NCBI RefSeq assembly: GCF_025447595.1 | Contig: NZ_JAOEJU010000012.1 | Span: 103,742-167,741, forward strand | Source of the DNA: Pseudomonas koreensis | GTDB lineage: Bacteria > Pseudomonadota > Gammaproteobacteria > Pseudomonadales > Pseudomonadaceae | Direction: 5' to 3' | DNA length: 64,000 bases | Part shown: positions 16,377 to 25,477 of the stretch, one piece after another | Layout: each line of letters opens with the position of its first letter | Numbering within the stretch: position 1 is the first letter of the stretch | Program-made: the position numbers and the translations under genes | The notes under the pieces: generated by a model | What the model was told of the DNA's origin: nothing | Database searches by the model: none | What the model saw: the letters and a program-made list of their open reading frames with translations, nothing else

Positions 16377-16844
16377 TCATTTGGCGTCTTTGCTAACGGT
16401 ATTGAGCAGGAATTTACCGATCAGGTCTTCCAGTACCAGAGACGACTGCGTGTCGTGGATGGTTCCACCATCCTTCAGGCGGGTGTCTTCGCCGCCTACG
16501 CTGATACCGATGTATTTCTCGCCCAGCAGACCCGCTGTCAGGATAGATGCTGTGGAGTCGGTCGGCAGGTTGTCGACGCTTTTATCCACTTGCAGGGTCA
16601 CCCGACCGGTGAAGCTGTCACGGTCCAGATCGATCGCGGTGACCTTGCCGATGGTCACACCCGCCATGGTCACTTTGGCTCTGACCGTCAAACCGGCGAT
16701 ATTGTCGAAATACGCGTAAAGCTTGTAGGTATCGGTGGTCGAAGTCGGAGACAGGCCACTGACCCGCAGGGCCAGCAGCAACAAGGCCAGGATCCCTGCC
16801 AGCAGGAACAGGCCGACACCGATTTCCAGGGTGCGGTTTTGCAT
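16377..16844 (-). CDS. mlaD: MlaD, MCE-domain subunit
   Basis: A 155-residue inner-membrane protein: one N-terminal helix (residues 6-27, LEIGVGLFLLAGILALLLLALR) and one MCE domain (about 38-120) containing FDNIAGLTVRAKVTMAGVTIGKV and GLLGEKYIGIS. MlaD hexamers form a periplasmic ring that passes phospholipid between MlaC and the membrane. Its ATG overlaps the last base of mlaE, so the two are coupled. Confidence 0.94.
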   Translation of the reverse strand: MQNRTLEIGVGLFLLAGILALLLLALRVSGLSPTSTTDTYKLYAYFDNIAGLTVRAKVTMAGVTIGKVTAIDLDRDSFTGRVTLQVDKSVDNLPTDSTASILTAGLLGEKYIGISVGGEDTRLKDGGTIHDTQSSLVLEDLIGKFLLNTVSKDAK

Positions 16845-17641
16845 CAGAAATCTCCAAACATCAAAGCGGTCAGAATAAAGTCCAGGCCGAGTACTGCCAG
16901 CGAGGCGTAAACCACGGTCTTGGTGGTGGCACGGCTGATCCCCTCGGAAGTGGGTTCGCAGTCATAGCCTTGAAATACGGCGATCCAGGTGACGACAAAA
17001 GCGAATACTGCACTTTTGATGATGCCGTTGAGCACATCGTCACCGAAGCTCACGCTGTTCTGCATGTTCGACCAGTAGGAGCCTTCGTAGACGCCCAGCC
17101 AGTCGACGGCCACCCACGAGCCGCCCCAGATGCCGACCACGCTGAAGATCATCGCCAGCACTGGCAGGGAAATGAAACCGGCCCACAGACGCGGGGCGAT
17201 GATGTACTTGAGTGGGTCGACCCCGATCATTTCCAGGCTGGACAGCTGTTCGGTGGATTTCATGTTGCCGATTTCCGCCGTCAGCGCCGAACCGGCACGA
17301 CCGGCAAACAACAGTGCGGTCACCACCGGTCCCAGCTCACGCAACAGGGTCAGTGCGACCATTTGGCCGACAGCCTGTTCCGAGCCGTAACTCGACAGGA
17401 TGTTGAAGCCCTGCAGCGCCAGCACCATGCCGATGAAGATCCCCGACACCACGATGATCACCAGCGACATCACGCCGACGGAATGCAACTGCTTGACCAG
17501 CAGGCCAAAACCGCCGCCGATGCCGCCACGCCCGAGCAAGGCATGAAACAGGAACAGGGTCGAACGTCCGAACACTGCGACACTGTCGATTCCGGCGAGG
17601 CCGAATCGACGCACACGCTCCATTAATGTAATTCTGCGCAT
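16844..17641 (-). CDS. mlaE: MlaE, permease subunit
   Basis: A 265-residue integral membrane permease with five or six hydrophobic segments. The family core GRAGSALTAEIGNMKSTEQLSSLEMIGVDPLKYIIAPRL is present (about residues 120-160). It is the membrane subunit of the MlaFEDB ABC complex for phospholipid movement across the periplasm. Stop and start codons overlap with mlaD (at 16844) and mlaF (at 17641) by one base, indicating tightly coupled translation. Confidence 0.94.
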   Translation of the reverse strand: MRRITLMERVRRFGLAGIDSVAVFGRSTLFLFHALLGRGGIGGGFGLLVKQLHSVGVMSLVIIVVSGIFIGMVLALQGFNILSSYGSEQAVGQMVALTLLRELGPVVTALLFAGRAGSALTAEIGNMKSTEQLSSLEMIGVDPLKYIIAPRLWAGFISLPVLAMIFSVVGIWGGSWVAVDWLGVYEGSYWSNMQNSVSFGDDVLNGIIKSAVFAFVVTWIAVFQGYDCEPTSEGISRATTKTVVYASLAVLGLDFILTALMFGDF

Positions 17642-18453
17642 CAGCGGCGCTTCCCCAGAAGATCTGCGCGGTAATCCGGCGCTGGAAAGTGATACGGCAC
17701 CGGGCCGTCAGGTTCACCGGTCATGAACTGGCGGATACGCGGATCATCCGAGCTCATCAGTTCGTCCGGCGTGCCCTGCCCCAATACCTGGCCATCGCCG
17801 ACCACATAGATGTAGTCGGCAATGCTTGCCGTTTCAGCGAGGTCGTGGGACACCACGATACTGGTGATCCCCAAGGCATCATTGAGCAGACGGATCAGGC
17901 GCACCAGCACCCCCATGGCGATCGGATCCTGGCCGACGAACGGTTCGTCGTACATAAGGATCTGCGGATCGAGGGCAATGGCCCGCGCCAGGGCGACACG
18001 ACGCTTCATGCCGCCGGACAGCTCGTCGGGCATCAGTTCGATGGCACCGCGCAGCCCCACGGCCTGCAACTTGAGCAGAACGATGTCGCGGATCATCTCG
18101 TCCGGCAGATCGGTATGAACACGCAGCGGGAAGGCGACGTTCTCGAACACATCGAGATCGGTGAACAGAGCACCGCTCTGAAACAACACGCCCATGTGCT
18201 TGCGCGCATCGAACAGATCGCTGCGCGACAGCTTCGGCAGGTTCTGGCCGTTGACCCAGACCTCGCCTTTGGATGGCCGCAGCTGGGCGCCCATCAGACG
18301 CAACAGCGTGGTCTTGCCACACCCGGAAGGCCCCATGATGCCGGTGACCTTGCCGCGCGGGATGCGGATATCGACGTTATTGAAAATGCTCCGCGCACCG
18401 CGCTTGAAGGAGACTCCCTTCAGCTCGACCGCGTAGGCGTTATCGGCACTCAT
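17641..18453 (-). CDS. mlaF: MlaF, ATPase subunit
   Basis: A 270-residue ABC ATPase that powers the Mla phospholipid transporter. Walker A GPSGCGKT is at residues 41-48, the signature LSGGMKRRVALARA at about 145, Walker B LMYDEPFVGQDP at about 167, and the switch histidine in VVSHDLAETA. The first gene of mlaFEDCB, divergent from kdsD across 275 bases. It was first named ttg2A in solvent-tolerant P. putida. Confidence 0.94.
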   Translation of the reverse strand: MSADNAYAVELKGVSFKRGARSIFNNVDIRIPRGKVTGIMGPSGCGKTTLLRLMGAQLRPSKGEVWVNGQNLPKLSRSDLFDARKHMGVLFQSGALFTDLDVFENVAFPLRVHTDLPDEMIRDIVLLKLQAVGLRGAIELMPDELSGGMKRRVALARAIALDPQILMYDEPFVGQDPIAMGVLVRLIRLLNDALGITSIVVSHDLAETASIADYIYVVGDGQVLGQGTPDELMSSDDPRIRQFMTGEPDGPVPYHFPAPDYRADLLGKRR

Positions 18454-18661
18454 CTAAACTCCTTGCGATGCAGCCTCTCACTCGGACGCCTGGCTTTCTG
18501 AGGAAAGCCCCTACATCCCGGGCAGGCCGAACTGGCGGCGAACTATATCACTGCAAAGGGCAACCGCCCAAGGCCTGCACCGGTTCGCATTCGGCGAGCT
18601 GAAGGGCTTTAAGCCTTATTTGCAGAGTTTTGGTAACGAGGAATGACAAAGCACGACGAAC

Positions 18662-18694
18662 TTGCGTGAGGCTTTTCAACATAACCGCTATAAT
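18662..18694 (+). promoter_or_regulatory. probable promoter of kdsD-lpt genes
   Basis: A clean -10 hexamer TATAAT at 18689-18694 lies 35 bases before the kdsD ATG. TTGCGT at 18662-18667 is the best -35 but the 21-base spacing is long. The rest of the 275-base gap to mlaF shows no other clear site. Confidence 0.5.
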
Positions 18695-18728
18695 CGCCGC
18701 CTTTTCATCGGGCTATACGATTTCTGAC

Positions 18729-19703
18729 ATGAGCCAAACCAGCGACCTGATTCAATCGGCACAACGCACCATCCGCCTCGAAGTGGAAGCCGTACAAGGC
18801 TTGTTGCCCCATATCGACGCCGATTTCGTACGCGCTTGCGAGATGATTCTGGCCAGCAAGGGCCGTGTTGTCGTGGTCGGCATGGGCAAGTCCGGGCACA
18901 TCGGCAACAAGATTGCCGCAACCCTGGCCAGCACCGGCACACCGGCGTTTTTCGTGCATCCGGCCGAGGCGAGCCACGGCGACATGGGCATGATTACCCG
19001 CGACGACGTAATCCTGGCCCTGTCGAACTCCGGCTCCACCAACGAAATCGTCACCCTTCTGCCGTTGATCAAGCGTCTGGGCATCCAGCTGATCAGCGTG
19101 ACCGGCAATCCGCAATCGCCGCTGGCCAAGGCCGCCGAGGTCAACCTCAACGTTCACGTCGAACACGAAGCTTGCCCGCTGAACCTGGCGCCGACCTCCT
19201 CGACCACCGCCGCACTGGTCATGGGCGACGCCCTGGCCGTGGCGCTGCTGGAAGCGCGCGGTTTCACTGCCGAAGACTTCGCCTTTTCCCACCCGGGTGG
19301 CGCACTGGGCCGACGCCTGTTGCTGAAAGTGGAAAATGTCATGCACGCCGGCCAGGAACTGCCGCAGGTACAGCGCGGCACCCTGCTCAAGGATGCACTG
19401 ATGGAAATGACCCGCAAGGGCCTGGGCATGACCGTCATTCTTGAAGCCGATGGCAAACTGGCCGGGATCTTCACTGACGGCGACCTGCGTCGCACCCTGG
19501 ATCGCAGCATCGATATCCACAGCGCCACCATCGACCAGGTGATGACTGTGCACGGCAAGACCGCCCGCGCCGAGATGCTCGCCGCCGAAGCCCTGAAAAT
19601 CATGGAAGACCACCGAATCAACGCGCTTGTCGTCGTGGACGAGGAGGATCGTCCGATCGGCGCCTTCAACCTCTCCGATCTGCTGCGCGCAGGAGTGATG
19701 TAA
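18729..19703 (+). CDS. kdsD: arabinose-5-phosphate isomerase KdsD
   Basis: A 324-residue isomerase converting ribulose-5-phosphate to arabinose-5-phosphate, the first step towards Kdo, the inner-core sugar of LPS. It has a SIS sugar-isomerase domain (about residues 40-180, with VVGMGKSGHIGNKIA and SNSGSTNEI) and two C-terminal CBS domains (about 205-320). The ATG at 18729 (MSQTSDLIQ) matches the family start; the longer frame upstream is promoter sequence. kdsC follows directly: the kdsD stop codon abuts the kdsC ATG. Confidence 0.95.
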   Translation: MSQTSDLIQSAQRTIRLEVEAVQGLLPHIDADFVRACEMILASKGRVVVVGMGKSGHIGNKIAATLASTGTPAFFVHPAEASHGDMGMITRDDVILALSNSGSTNEIVTLLPLIKRLGIQLISVTGNPQSPLAKAAEVNLNVHVEHEACPLNLAPTSSTTAALVMGDALAVALLEARGFTAEDFAFSHPGGALGRRLLLKVENVMHAGQELPQVQRGTLLKDALMEMTRKGLGMTVILEADGKLAGIFTDGDLRRTLDRSIDIHSATIDQVMTVHGKTARAEMLAAEALKIMEDHRINALVVVDEEDRPIGAFNLSDLLRAGVM

Positions 19704-20228
19704 ATGAGCACCGATCTGCTGCAACGCGGCAAAGCCATCAAACTGGCAGTTTTCGACGTCGACGGTGTTCTCACCGATGGGCGCTTGTACTTCCTTGAAG
19801 ACGGCAGCGAGTTCAAGACTTTCAATACGCTCGATGGCCAAGGCATCAAAATGCTGATGAACGCCGGCGTACAGACCGCCATCATCAGCGGTCGCAAGAC
19901 CCCGGTGGTCGAGCGCCGGGCAAAAAATCTCGGCATCCCGCACCTGTTTCAGGGTCGCGAAGACAAACTGGTGGTACTTGACGGCCTTTTGGAGCAACTG
20001 GGCCTAAGCTATGAACAAGTGGCCTATCTCGGCGACGACCTGCCAGACCTGCCGGTGATCCGCCGTGTCGGACTGGGCATGGCAGTAGCCAACGCCGCCG
20101 CCTTCGTGCGCGAACACGCCCACGGCGTCACCCACGCCCGTGGCGGCGAAGGTGCCGCCCGCGAATTCTGCGAACTGATCCTGCGCGCCCAAGGCAGCCT
20201 CGACGCCGCCAACAACGCGTACCTGTGA
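19704..20228 (+). CDS. kdsC: Kdo-8-phosphate phosphatase KdsC
   Basis: A 174-residue HAD-family phosphatase that dephosphorylates Kdo 8-phosphate. The nucleophile motif FDVDGVLTDG is at residues 17-26, the serine motif IISGRK near 59-64, and the acidic GDDLPDLPVI near 110. It forms tetramers without a cap domain, which fits the short length. It lies between kdsD and lptC with no gap, within the Kdo/LPS-transport operon. Confidence 0.94.
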   Translation: MSTDLLQRGKAIKLAVFDVDGVLTDGRLYFLEDGSEFKTFNTLDGQGIKMLMNAGVQTAIISGRKTPVVERRAKNLGIPHLFQGREDKLVVLDGLLEQLGLSYEQVAYLGDDLPDLPVIRRVGLGMAVANAAAFVREHAHGVTHARGGEGAAREFCELILRAQGSLDAANNAYL

Positions 20229-20236
20229 GTCAAACC

Positions 20237-20809
20237 ATGTTTAGCAAAAAGTTTCGCAACATCCTGCTGTTCGGTTGCATCGCAGCGATTTTCGGTGCAG
20301 TCGGCTATTGGAACATCAGCCCGGAACGCTTCCTCGACAAACCGCCGGTTTCGGCAGAGGAAAGCCCGATCGACTGGTACGCGATCAACACCCACACGAT
20401 CCAGTACCTCGAAGACGGCAAAGTGCAGTACGAAATGACGTCGGACAAGGCGGAGCACGTCAAGGCGACCGACATCACATTGGTCACCAAGCCTGACCTG
20501 AACATGTTTCGCGGCACCGAGTTTCCGTGGCACGTGACCAGTGAACGCGGCGAAGTGAACTCAGGCGGCACCGAAGTCGAGCTGATCGACTCGGTTCGGG
20601 TCAAGCGCACCGATGAAAAGAACCGCGATACGCTGATCACCTCCACGCGCATGACAGTATTCCCGCAGCAACAATATGCGCAGACCCAGCAACCCGTTAG
20701 AATTGACGGCGCTGGCGGTGTATCGACTGGCGTAGGAATGAAAGCGTATTTGAAGGAAAGCAGGATACACCTGCTATCGAACGTAAGAGGACAGTATGAG
20801 GCTCGTTAA
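20237..20809 (+). CDS. lptC: LPS export protein LptC
   Basis: A 190-residue bitopic inner-membrane protein that accepts lipopolysaccharide from the LptB2FG extractor and passes it to LptA. One N-terminal helix (about residues 7-24) is followed by a periplasmic beta-jellyroll with RTDEKNRDTLITSTRMTVF and GMKAYLKESRIHLLSNVRGQYE. I start at the ATG 20237 (MFSKKFRN), which fits the family; a GTG at 20225 overlapping the kdsC stop would add four residues. Its end overlaps lptA by 14 bases. Confidence 0.92.
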   Translation: MFSKKFRNILLFGCIAAIFGAVGYWNISPERFLDKPPVSAEESPIDWYAINTHTIQYLEDGKVQYEMTSDKAEHVKATDITLVTKPDLNMFRGTEFPWHVTSERGEVNSGGTEVELIDSVRVKRTDEKNRDTLITSTRMTVFPQQQYAQTQQPVRIDGAGGVSTGVGMKAYLKESRIHLLSNVRGQYEAR

Positions 20810-21341
20810 AACCCTCCCTATTTTGCTCGGTCTGGGCGCAGCACTGGGAAGCGTGAGCGCCTGGGCTCTGCCGAACGATAGCCAGCAACCGATCCGCATC
20901 CAGGCCGACGATGCCCAGCTCGACGACAAGAACGGCGTGGCGACCTACAAGGGCGATGTAATCATCACCCAAGGCTCCATGATTGTTAAAGGCAACACCG
21001 TGACCATGACCCGGGCGCCGAACGGCGACATCGACGTTGTGACTTCGGTGGGCAATCTCGCCTATTTCGAACAGCTGCAGACTGCCGGCGACGCCAAACC
21101 CGTGCAAGGCTGGGGCGTGACCATTCAGTACCACGCGCAGCAAAACCGCGTCGTGCTGATCGACAAGGCCAAAGTGGTCGACAAGGACAACAACACCACT
21201 CAAGGCGAAAAAATCGTCTATGACACGGTGAAAAAACTGGCCAGCGCTGGTCGCGCTACCGGCAACAAGGTCACCGAGTCGCGTCCGCGCATCGACATGG
21301 TGATCCAGCCGAAGAAGAAAACCGACGAGAAAACCCAGTAA
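20796..21341 (+). CDS. lptA: periplasmic LPS transport protein LptA
   Basis: A 181-residue periplasmic protein (called LptH in P. aeruginosa) that builds the bridge carrying LPS to the outer membrane. The signal peptide ends near residue 26 (LGSVSAWA-LPND). The OstA-like body has IRIQADDAQLDDKNGVATYKGDV and a C-terminal lysine-rich tail. Its ATG lies inside the end of lptC, and its stop overlaps the lptB ATG by one base, so the three are coupled. Confidence 0.93.
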   Translation: MRLVKTLPILLGLGAALGSVSAWALPNDSQQPIRIQADDAQLDDKNGVATYKGDVIITQGSMIVKGNTVTMTRAPNGDIDVVTSVGNLAYFEQLQTAGDAKPVQGWGVTIQYHAQQNRVVLIDKAKVVDKDNNTTQGEKIVYDTVKKLASAGRATGNKVTESRPRIDMVIQPKKKTDEKTQ

Positions 21342-22066
21342 TGGCAACTCTGAAAGCTCAGCACCTGGCCAAGGCCTATAAAAGCCGCCAGGTCGTGCGC
21401 GACGTCAGCCTGTCGATCGACAGTGGCCAGATCGTCGGCCTGCTCGGCCCGAACGGCGCCGGCAAGACCACCTGCTTCTACATGATTGTCGGCCTGGTCC
21501 AGGCCGATCAGGGGCGCGTCCTGATCGACGATCTCGACGTCAGCCACCAGCCAATGCACGGTCGAGCCAAGGCCGGTATCGGCTATCTGCCGCAAGAAGC
21601 GTCGATCTTCCGCAAACTGTCGGTGGCCGACAACATCATGGCCATCCTCGAAACGCGCCAGGAACTCGACAAGGCCGGCCGCAAAAAGGAACTGGAAAGC
21701 CTGCTGCAGGAATTCCATATCAGCCACATCCGCGACAACCTCGGCATGAGCCTGTCCGGTGGTGAGCGCCGCCGGGTGGAAATCGCCCGAGCGCTGGCTA
21801 CCGCACCGAAGTTCATCCTGCTCGACGAACCGTTTGCCGGCGTCGACCCGATCTCGGTTGGCGACATCAAGCAGATCATTCACCATCTCAAGGCCAAGGG
21901 CATCGGTGTACTGATCACCGACCACAACGTCCGTGAGACACTGGATATCTGCGAAACCGCTTACATCGTCAACGACGGCCAACTGATCGCTGAAGGCGAC
22001 TCGGAAACCATCCTCGCCAACGATCTGGTGAAGGAAGTCTATCTGGGTCACGAGTTCCGCCTGTAA
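21341..22066 (+). CDS. lptB: LPS export ATPase LptB
   Basis: A 241-residue ABC ATPase that with LptF and LptG extracts LPS from the inner membrane. Walker A GPNGAGKT is at residues 36-43, signature LSGGERRRVEIARALAT at about 137-153, Walker B FILLDEPFAGVDP at about 158-170, and the switch His in ITDHNVRETL. LptF/LptG are encoded elsewhere, as usual. It is followed by a 184-base gap with the rpoN promoter. Confidence 0.95.
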   Translation: MATLKAQHLAKAYKSRQVVRDVSLSIDSGQIVGLLGPNGAGKTTCFYMIVGLVQADQGRVLIDDLDVSHQPMHGRAKAGIGYLPQEASIFRKLSVADNIMAILETRQELDKAGRKKELESLLQEFHISHIRDNLGMSLSGGERRRVEIARALATAPKFILLDEPFAGVDPISVGDIKQIIHHLKAKGIGVLITDHNVRETLDICETAYIVNDGQLIAEGDSETILANDLVKEVYLGHEFRL

Positions 22067-22168
22067 GCATTGAGCTGCATGGCCGGGCGCCAGGCGCTGT
22101 GTAGATGAAACTGTTTTTATAGGGTTTTATTGTTACAGCGCTCTAGGCAAACACTTCAGTTTCGGGCA

Positions 22169-22174
22169 TATAAT
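22169..22174 (+). promoter_or_regulatory. probable -10 element upstream of rpoN
   Basis: TATAAT at 22169-22174 lies 77 bases before the rpoN start codon; no good -35 is present at 16-18 bases. Between it and rpoN a GGCGTTTCGGCGCC stretch can form a small hairpin. Confidence 0.4.
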
Positions 22175-22250
22175 TTGCTTAAGTTTGGCGTTTCGGCGCC
22201 CTGTAGTGGATGGCGCATAGCGCCGGCGAATAAGGTGTTAAGCCCCTGCC

Positions 22251-23744
22251 ATGAAACCATCGCTAGTCTTGAGAATGGGCCAGCAGCTGACGATGACACC
22301 GCAGCTGCAACAGGCCATCCGCCTGCTCCAATTGTCGACCCTGGATCTGCAACAGGAAATCCAGGAGGCTCTGGAATCCAATCCGATGCTCGAACGCCAG
22401 GAAGACGGCGACGACTTCGACAATTCCGATCCCATGGCCGACAACGCCGAACAGAAGCCCAACACCGAAATCCAGGAACCGTCCTATCAGGAAACCGCCC
22501 CGACGGTCGACAACCTCGAAGAAGGCGACTGGAACGAGCGCATCCCCAACGAACTCCCGGTCGATACCGCCTGGGAAGACGTCTACCAGACCAGCGCCAG
22601 CAGCCTGCCGAGTAGCGATGACGACGAGTGGGACTTCACCACGCGCACATCCGCCGGCGAGAGCCTGCAAAGCCATTTGCTTTGGCAGTTGAACCTGGCA
22701 CCCATGTCCGACACCGATCGCTTGATCGCGGTGACTCTGATCGACTGCATCAACAATCAGGGCTACCTCGATGAAACCCTGGAAGAGATTCTCGACGCAT
22801 TCGATCCGGAGCTCGACATCGAGCTGGACGAGATCGAAGCCGTCCTGCATCGCATCCAGCAATTCGAACCGGCTGGCATCGGCGCACGCAACCTGGGTGA
22901 ATGCCTGTTGCTGCAACTGCGTCAGCTATCGGCCAAGACCCCCTGGCTGGCCGAGGCCAAGCGCCTGGTCACCGATTACATCGACTTGCTCGGCAGCCGC
23001 GATTACAGTCAGTTGATGCGGCGCATGAAGCTCAAGGAAGACGAACTGCGTCAGGTCATCGAACTGGTGCAGAGTCTGAATCCGCGCCCCGGCTCGCAGA
23101 TCGAGTCGACCGAAGCCGAATACGTGGTGCCTGACGTCATAGTGCGCAAGGACAACGAACGCTGGCTGGTCGAGCTGAACCAGGAGTCGGTGCCACGCCT
23201 GCGGGTCAATGCCCAATACGCAGGGTTCGTGCGACGCGCCGACACCAGCGCCGACAATACCTTCATGCGTAACCAGTTGCAGGAAGCCCGCTGGTTCATC
23301 AAGAGCCTGCAGAGCCGCAACGAAACCCTGATGAAAGTGGCCACGCAGATCGTCGAGCATCAGCGCGGCTTCCTGGAGTACGGCGACGAAGCAATGAAAC
23401 CGCTGGTCCTGCATGACATTGCCGAAGCGGTGGGCATGCACGAGTCGACGATTTCCCGAGTAACCACACAAAAATTCATGCATACCCCTCGGGGCATTTA
23501 TGAACTGAAATACTTTTTCTCCAGCCATGTAAGCACCTCCGAAGGCGGTGAATGCTCGTCCACGGCGATCCGCGCGATCATCAAGAAACTGGTTGCCGCG
23601 GAAAATCAGAAAAAGCCGTTGAGTGACAGCAAGATCGCTGGTTTACTGGAGGCACAAGGCATTCAGGTGGCTCGCCGCACCGTCGCCAAGTACCGCGAAT
23701 CCCTAGGGATCGCGCCTTCGAGCGAACGCAAGCGGTTGATGTAA
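22251..23744 (+). CDS. rpoN: RNA polymerase sigma-54 factor
   Basis: A 497-residue sigma-54 factor, which directs RNA polymerase to -24/-12 promoters opened by AAA+ enhancer-binding proteins and controls nitrogen use, flagella, pili and more. Region I is the Gln/Leu-rich N-terminus (GQQLTMTPQLQQAIRLLQLS), region II an acidic linker (about 45-120), followed by the core-binding and helix-turn-helix domains. The RpoN box ARRTVAKYRE at 474-483 reads the -24 element. The order lptB-rpoN-hpf-ptsN-rapZ-ptsO is the classic proteobacterial rpoN cluster. Confidence 0.97.
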   Translation: MKPSLVLRMGQQLTMTPQLQQAIRLLQLSTLDLQQEIQEALESNPMLERQEDGDDFDNSDPMADNAEQKPNTEIQEPSYQETAPTVDNLEEGDWNERIPNELPVDTAWEDVYQTSASSLPSSDDDEWDFTTRTSAGESLQSHLLWQLNLAPMSDTDRLIAVTLIDCINNQGYLDETLEEILDAFDPELDIELDEIEAVLHRIQQFEPAGIGARNLGECLLLQLRQLSAKTPWLAEAKRLVTDYIDLLGSRDYSQLMRRMKLKEDELRQVIELVQSLNPRPGSQIESTEAEYVVPDVIVRKDNERWLVELNQESVPRLRVNAQYAGFVRRADTSADNTFMRNQLQEARWFIKSLQSRNETLMKVATQIVEHQRGFLEYGDEAMKPLVLHDIAEAVGMHESTISRVTTQKFMHTPRGIYELKYFFSSHVSTSEGGECSSTAIRAIIKKLVAAENQKKPLSDSKIAGLLEAQGIQVARRTVAKYRESLGIAPSSERKRLM

Positions 23745-23765
23745 GCCACGTTACAGCGTTCCAGT

Positions 23766-23785
23766 GGCAGGCTCTTCGGCCTGCC
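23766..23785 (+). other. hairpin between rpoN and hpf
   Basis: GGCAGGC (23766-23772) pairs with GCCTGCC (23779-23785) around TCTTCG, followed by CGCTTT. It could weakly end rpoN transcripts or protect an hpf mRNA made by processing, since hpf usually needs much higher expression than rpoN. Confidence 0.45.
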
Positions 23786-23817
23786 GCTTTATGCACTGGC
23801 AACGAAGGAGAAGCTGT

Positions 23818-24126
23818 ATGCAAGTCAACATCAGTGGACACCAACTGGAAGTTACCCAACCTCTCCGTGAATACGTTGAGCAAAAGCTCAAGAGGCTTGA
23901 GGGGCATTTCGACAAGATCACCAACGTACAAGTCACCATGTGCGTCGAAAAGCTGAAGCAGAAAATCGAAGCCACGCTGCATATTCCCGGCAATGAGGTC
24001 GTCGCAAACGCGGAACATACCGATATGTACGCTGCGATCGACGCGCTGACCGACAAGCTTGATAAACAACTCAAAAAGCATAAGGAAAAGACCCAGAGCC
24101 TGCTCCAGGGCGCTACCGGTCGATAA
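23818..24126 (+). CDS. hpf: ribosome hibernation-promoting factor (short form)
   Basis: A 102-residue HPF/RaiA-family protein that binds the 30S subunit in stationary phase and helps to form inactive 100S ribosomes together with RMF. The start MQVNISGHQLEV at 23818 follows AAGGAG; homology begins there. The family fold is seen in VTQPLREYVEQKLKRLEGHF and the basic C-terminus (KLDKQLKKHKEKTQ). Its length marks the short form. Located in the rpoN cluster, where sigma-54-linked genes are co-transcribed. Confidence 0.93.
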   Translation: MQVNISGHQLEVTQPLREYVEQKLKRLEGHFDKITNVQVTMCVEKLKQKIEATLHIPGNEVVANAEHTDMYAAIDALTDKLDKQLKKHKEKTQSLLQGATGR

Positions 24127-24137
24127 CCCCCACCCCC

Positions 24138-24602
24138 ATGATCCGACTTGAAAGTATCCTGACCCCCGGCCGTTCCCTGGTGAACGTGCCGGGCGGCAGT
24201 AAAAAGAAAGCCCTCGAACAAATTGCCAACCTGATCGCCCGGGAAGTTCCGGATCTGGAGATGCAAGATGTCTTCGAGGCATTGATTGCCCGTGAAAAAC
24301 TGGGTTCCACCGGTTTTGGCAACGGCATCGCCATCCCTCACTGCCGCCTCAAGGGCTGCGAAGCGCCGATCAGTGCGCTGATGCACCTTGATGCCCCCAT
24401 CGATTTCGACGCCATCGACGGCGCGCCGGTCGATTTGCTGTTCGTCTTGCTCGTGCCGGAAGCTGCCACCGATGCGCATCTGGAGCTGCTGCGCCAGATC
24501 GCCAGCATGCTCGACCGCAAGGACGTGCGCGACAGGTTGCGCAGCGCACCGAGTAATGAAGCGCTGTACCAGGTCGTCCTGGAAGAACAGAACAGGCCGT
24601 AA
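24138..24602 (+). CDS. ptsN: PTS IIA-like nitrogen regulatory protein
   Basis: A 154-residue EIIA-Ntr protein, end acceptor of the nitrogen phosphotransferase chain PtsP-PtsO-PtsN. It regulates rather than transports; unphosphorylated and phosphorylated forms influence potassium uptake, carbon and polyhydroxyalkanoate metabolism in Pseudomonas. The phosphorylated histidine is His68 in GNGIAIPHCRL. Two bases separate it from rapZ and 11 bases from hpf. Confidence 0.94.
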   Translation: MIRLESILTPGRSLVNVPGGSKKKALEQIANLIAREVPDLEMQDVFEALIAREKLGSTGFGNGIAIPHCRLKGCEAPISALMHLDAPIDFDAIDGAPVDLLFVLLVPEAATDAHLELLRQIASMLDRKDVRDRLRSAPSNEALYQVVLEEQNRP

Positions 24603-24604
24603 TC

Positions 24605-25462
24605 ATGCGCTTGATCATCGTCAGTGGCCGCTCCGGCTCGGGTAAAAGCACTGCCCTGGATGTCCTTGAAGACAACGGCTACTACTGCATCGATAACCTG
24701 CCGGCCGGCCTTCTGCCAGAACTGGCCGAGCGCGCACTGATCCACACCGAACTGGCGCAACCATTGGTAGCGGTATCAATCGATGCACGCAACCTGCCAA
24801 GCCATCTGTCACGGTTTCCGGAACTGCTTGAGGACGCCAGAAACAAGCACATCCAATGCGACGTCCTGTACCTGGATGCCGATGAGGAAACCCTGCTCAA
24901 ACGATTCTCCGAGACCCGCCGCCGCCACCCGCTGAGCAATGCCAACCGCTCGCTGGCCGAGGCCATTCACGACGAAACGGCCTTGCTCGGCCCTATCGCC
25001 GACCTGGCTGACCTGAAGATCAACACAACCAGTCTCAATCTCTACCAGTTGCGCGACACCATCAAGCTGCGTCTGCTGAACCAGCCGGAGCCGGGCACGG
25101 CGTTTCTGGTGGAGTCGTTCGGTTTCAAACGCGGCATGCCGGTGGATGCGGATCTGGTGTTCGATGTACGCTGCCTGCCAAACCCGTACTGGAAACCGGA
25201 GCTGCGCGCGCAATCCGGTCTCGATCAGCCGGTCGCCGAGTATCTGGCGGCGCAGCCTGAGGTCGAGGAGATGTACCAGGACATTTACACGTATCTGTAC
25301 AAATGGTTGCCGCGCTTCGCGGCGAGCAACCGTGCTTATGTCACCATTGCCATCGGCTGCACCGGCGGGCATCACCGTTCCGTCTACCTGACCGAACGTA
25401 TTGGCCAGGCGCTGCAGAAGACCCTGAAGAACGTCCAGGTTCGCCACCGCGACCTCAGCTAA
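24605..25462 (+). CDS. rapZ: RNase adapter RapZ
   Basis: A 285-residue nucleotide-binding protein. In enterobacteria RapZ binds the sRNA GlmZ and presents it to RNase E in response to glucosamine-6-phosphate; Pseudomonas lacks GlmZ, so its role here is open. Walker A GRSGSGKS is at residues 8-15, and the C-terminal domain carries the conserved IGCTGGHHRSVYLTE (about 245-259). The start MRLIIVSGR is fixed by the family. It is coupled with ptsN and ptsO in the rpoN cluster. Confidence 0.94.
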   Translation: MRLIIVSGRSGSGKSTALDVLEDNGYYCIDNLPAGLLPELAERALIHTELAQPLVAVSIDARNLPSHLSRFPELLEDARNKHIQCDVLYLDADEETLLKRFSETRRRHPLSNANRSLAEAIHDETALLGPIADLADLKINTTSLNLYQLRDTIKLRLLNQPEPGTAFLVESFGFKRGMPVDADLVFDVRCLPNPYWKPELRAQSGLDQPVAEYLAAQPEVEEMYQDIYTYLYKWLPRFAASNRAYVTIAIGCTGGHHRSVYLTERIGQALQKTLKNVQVRHRDLS

Positions 25463-25477
25463 AGGATTCACACCGCG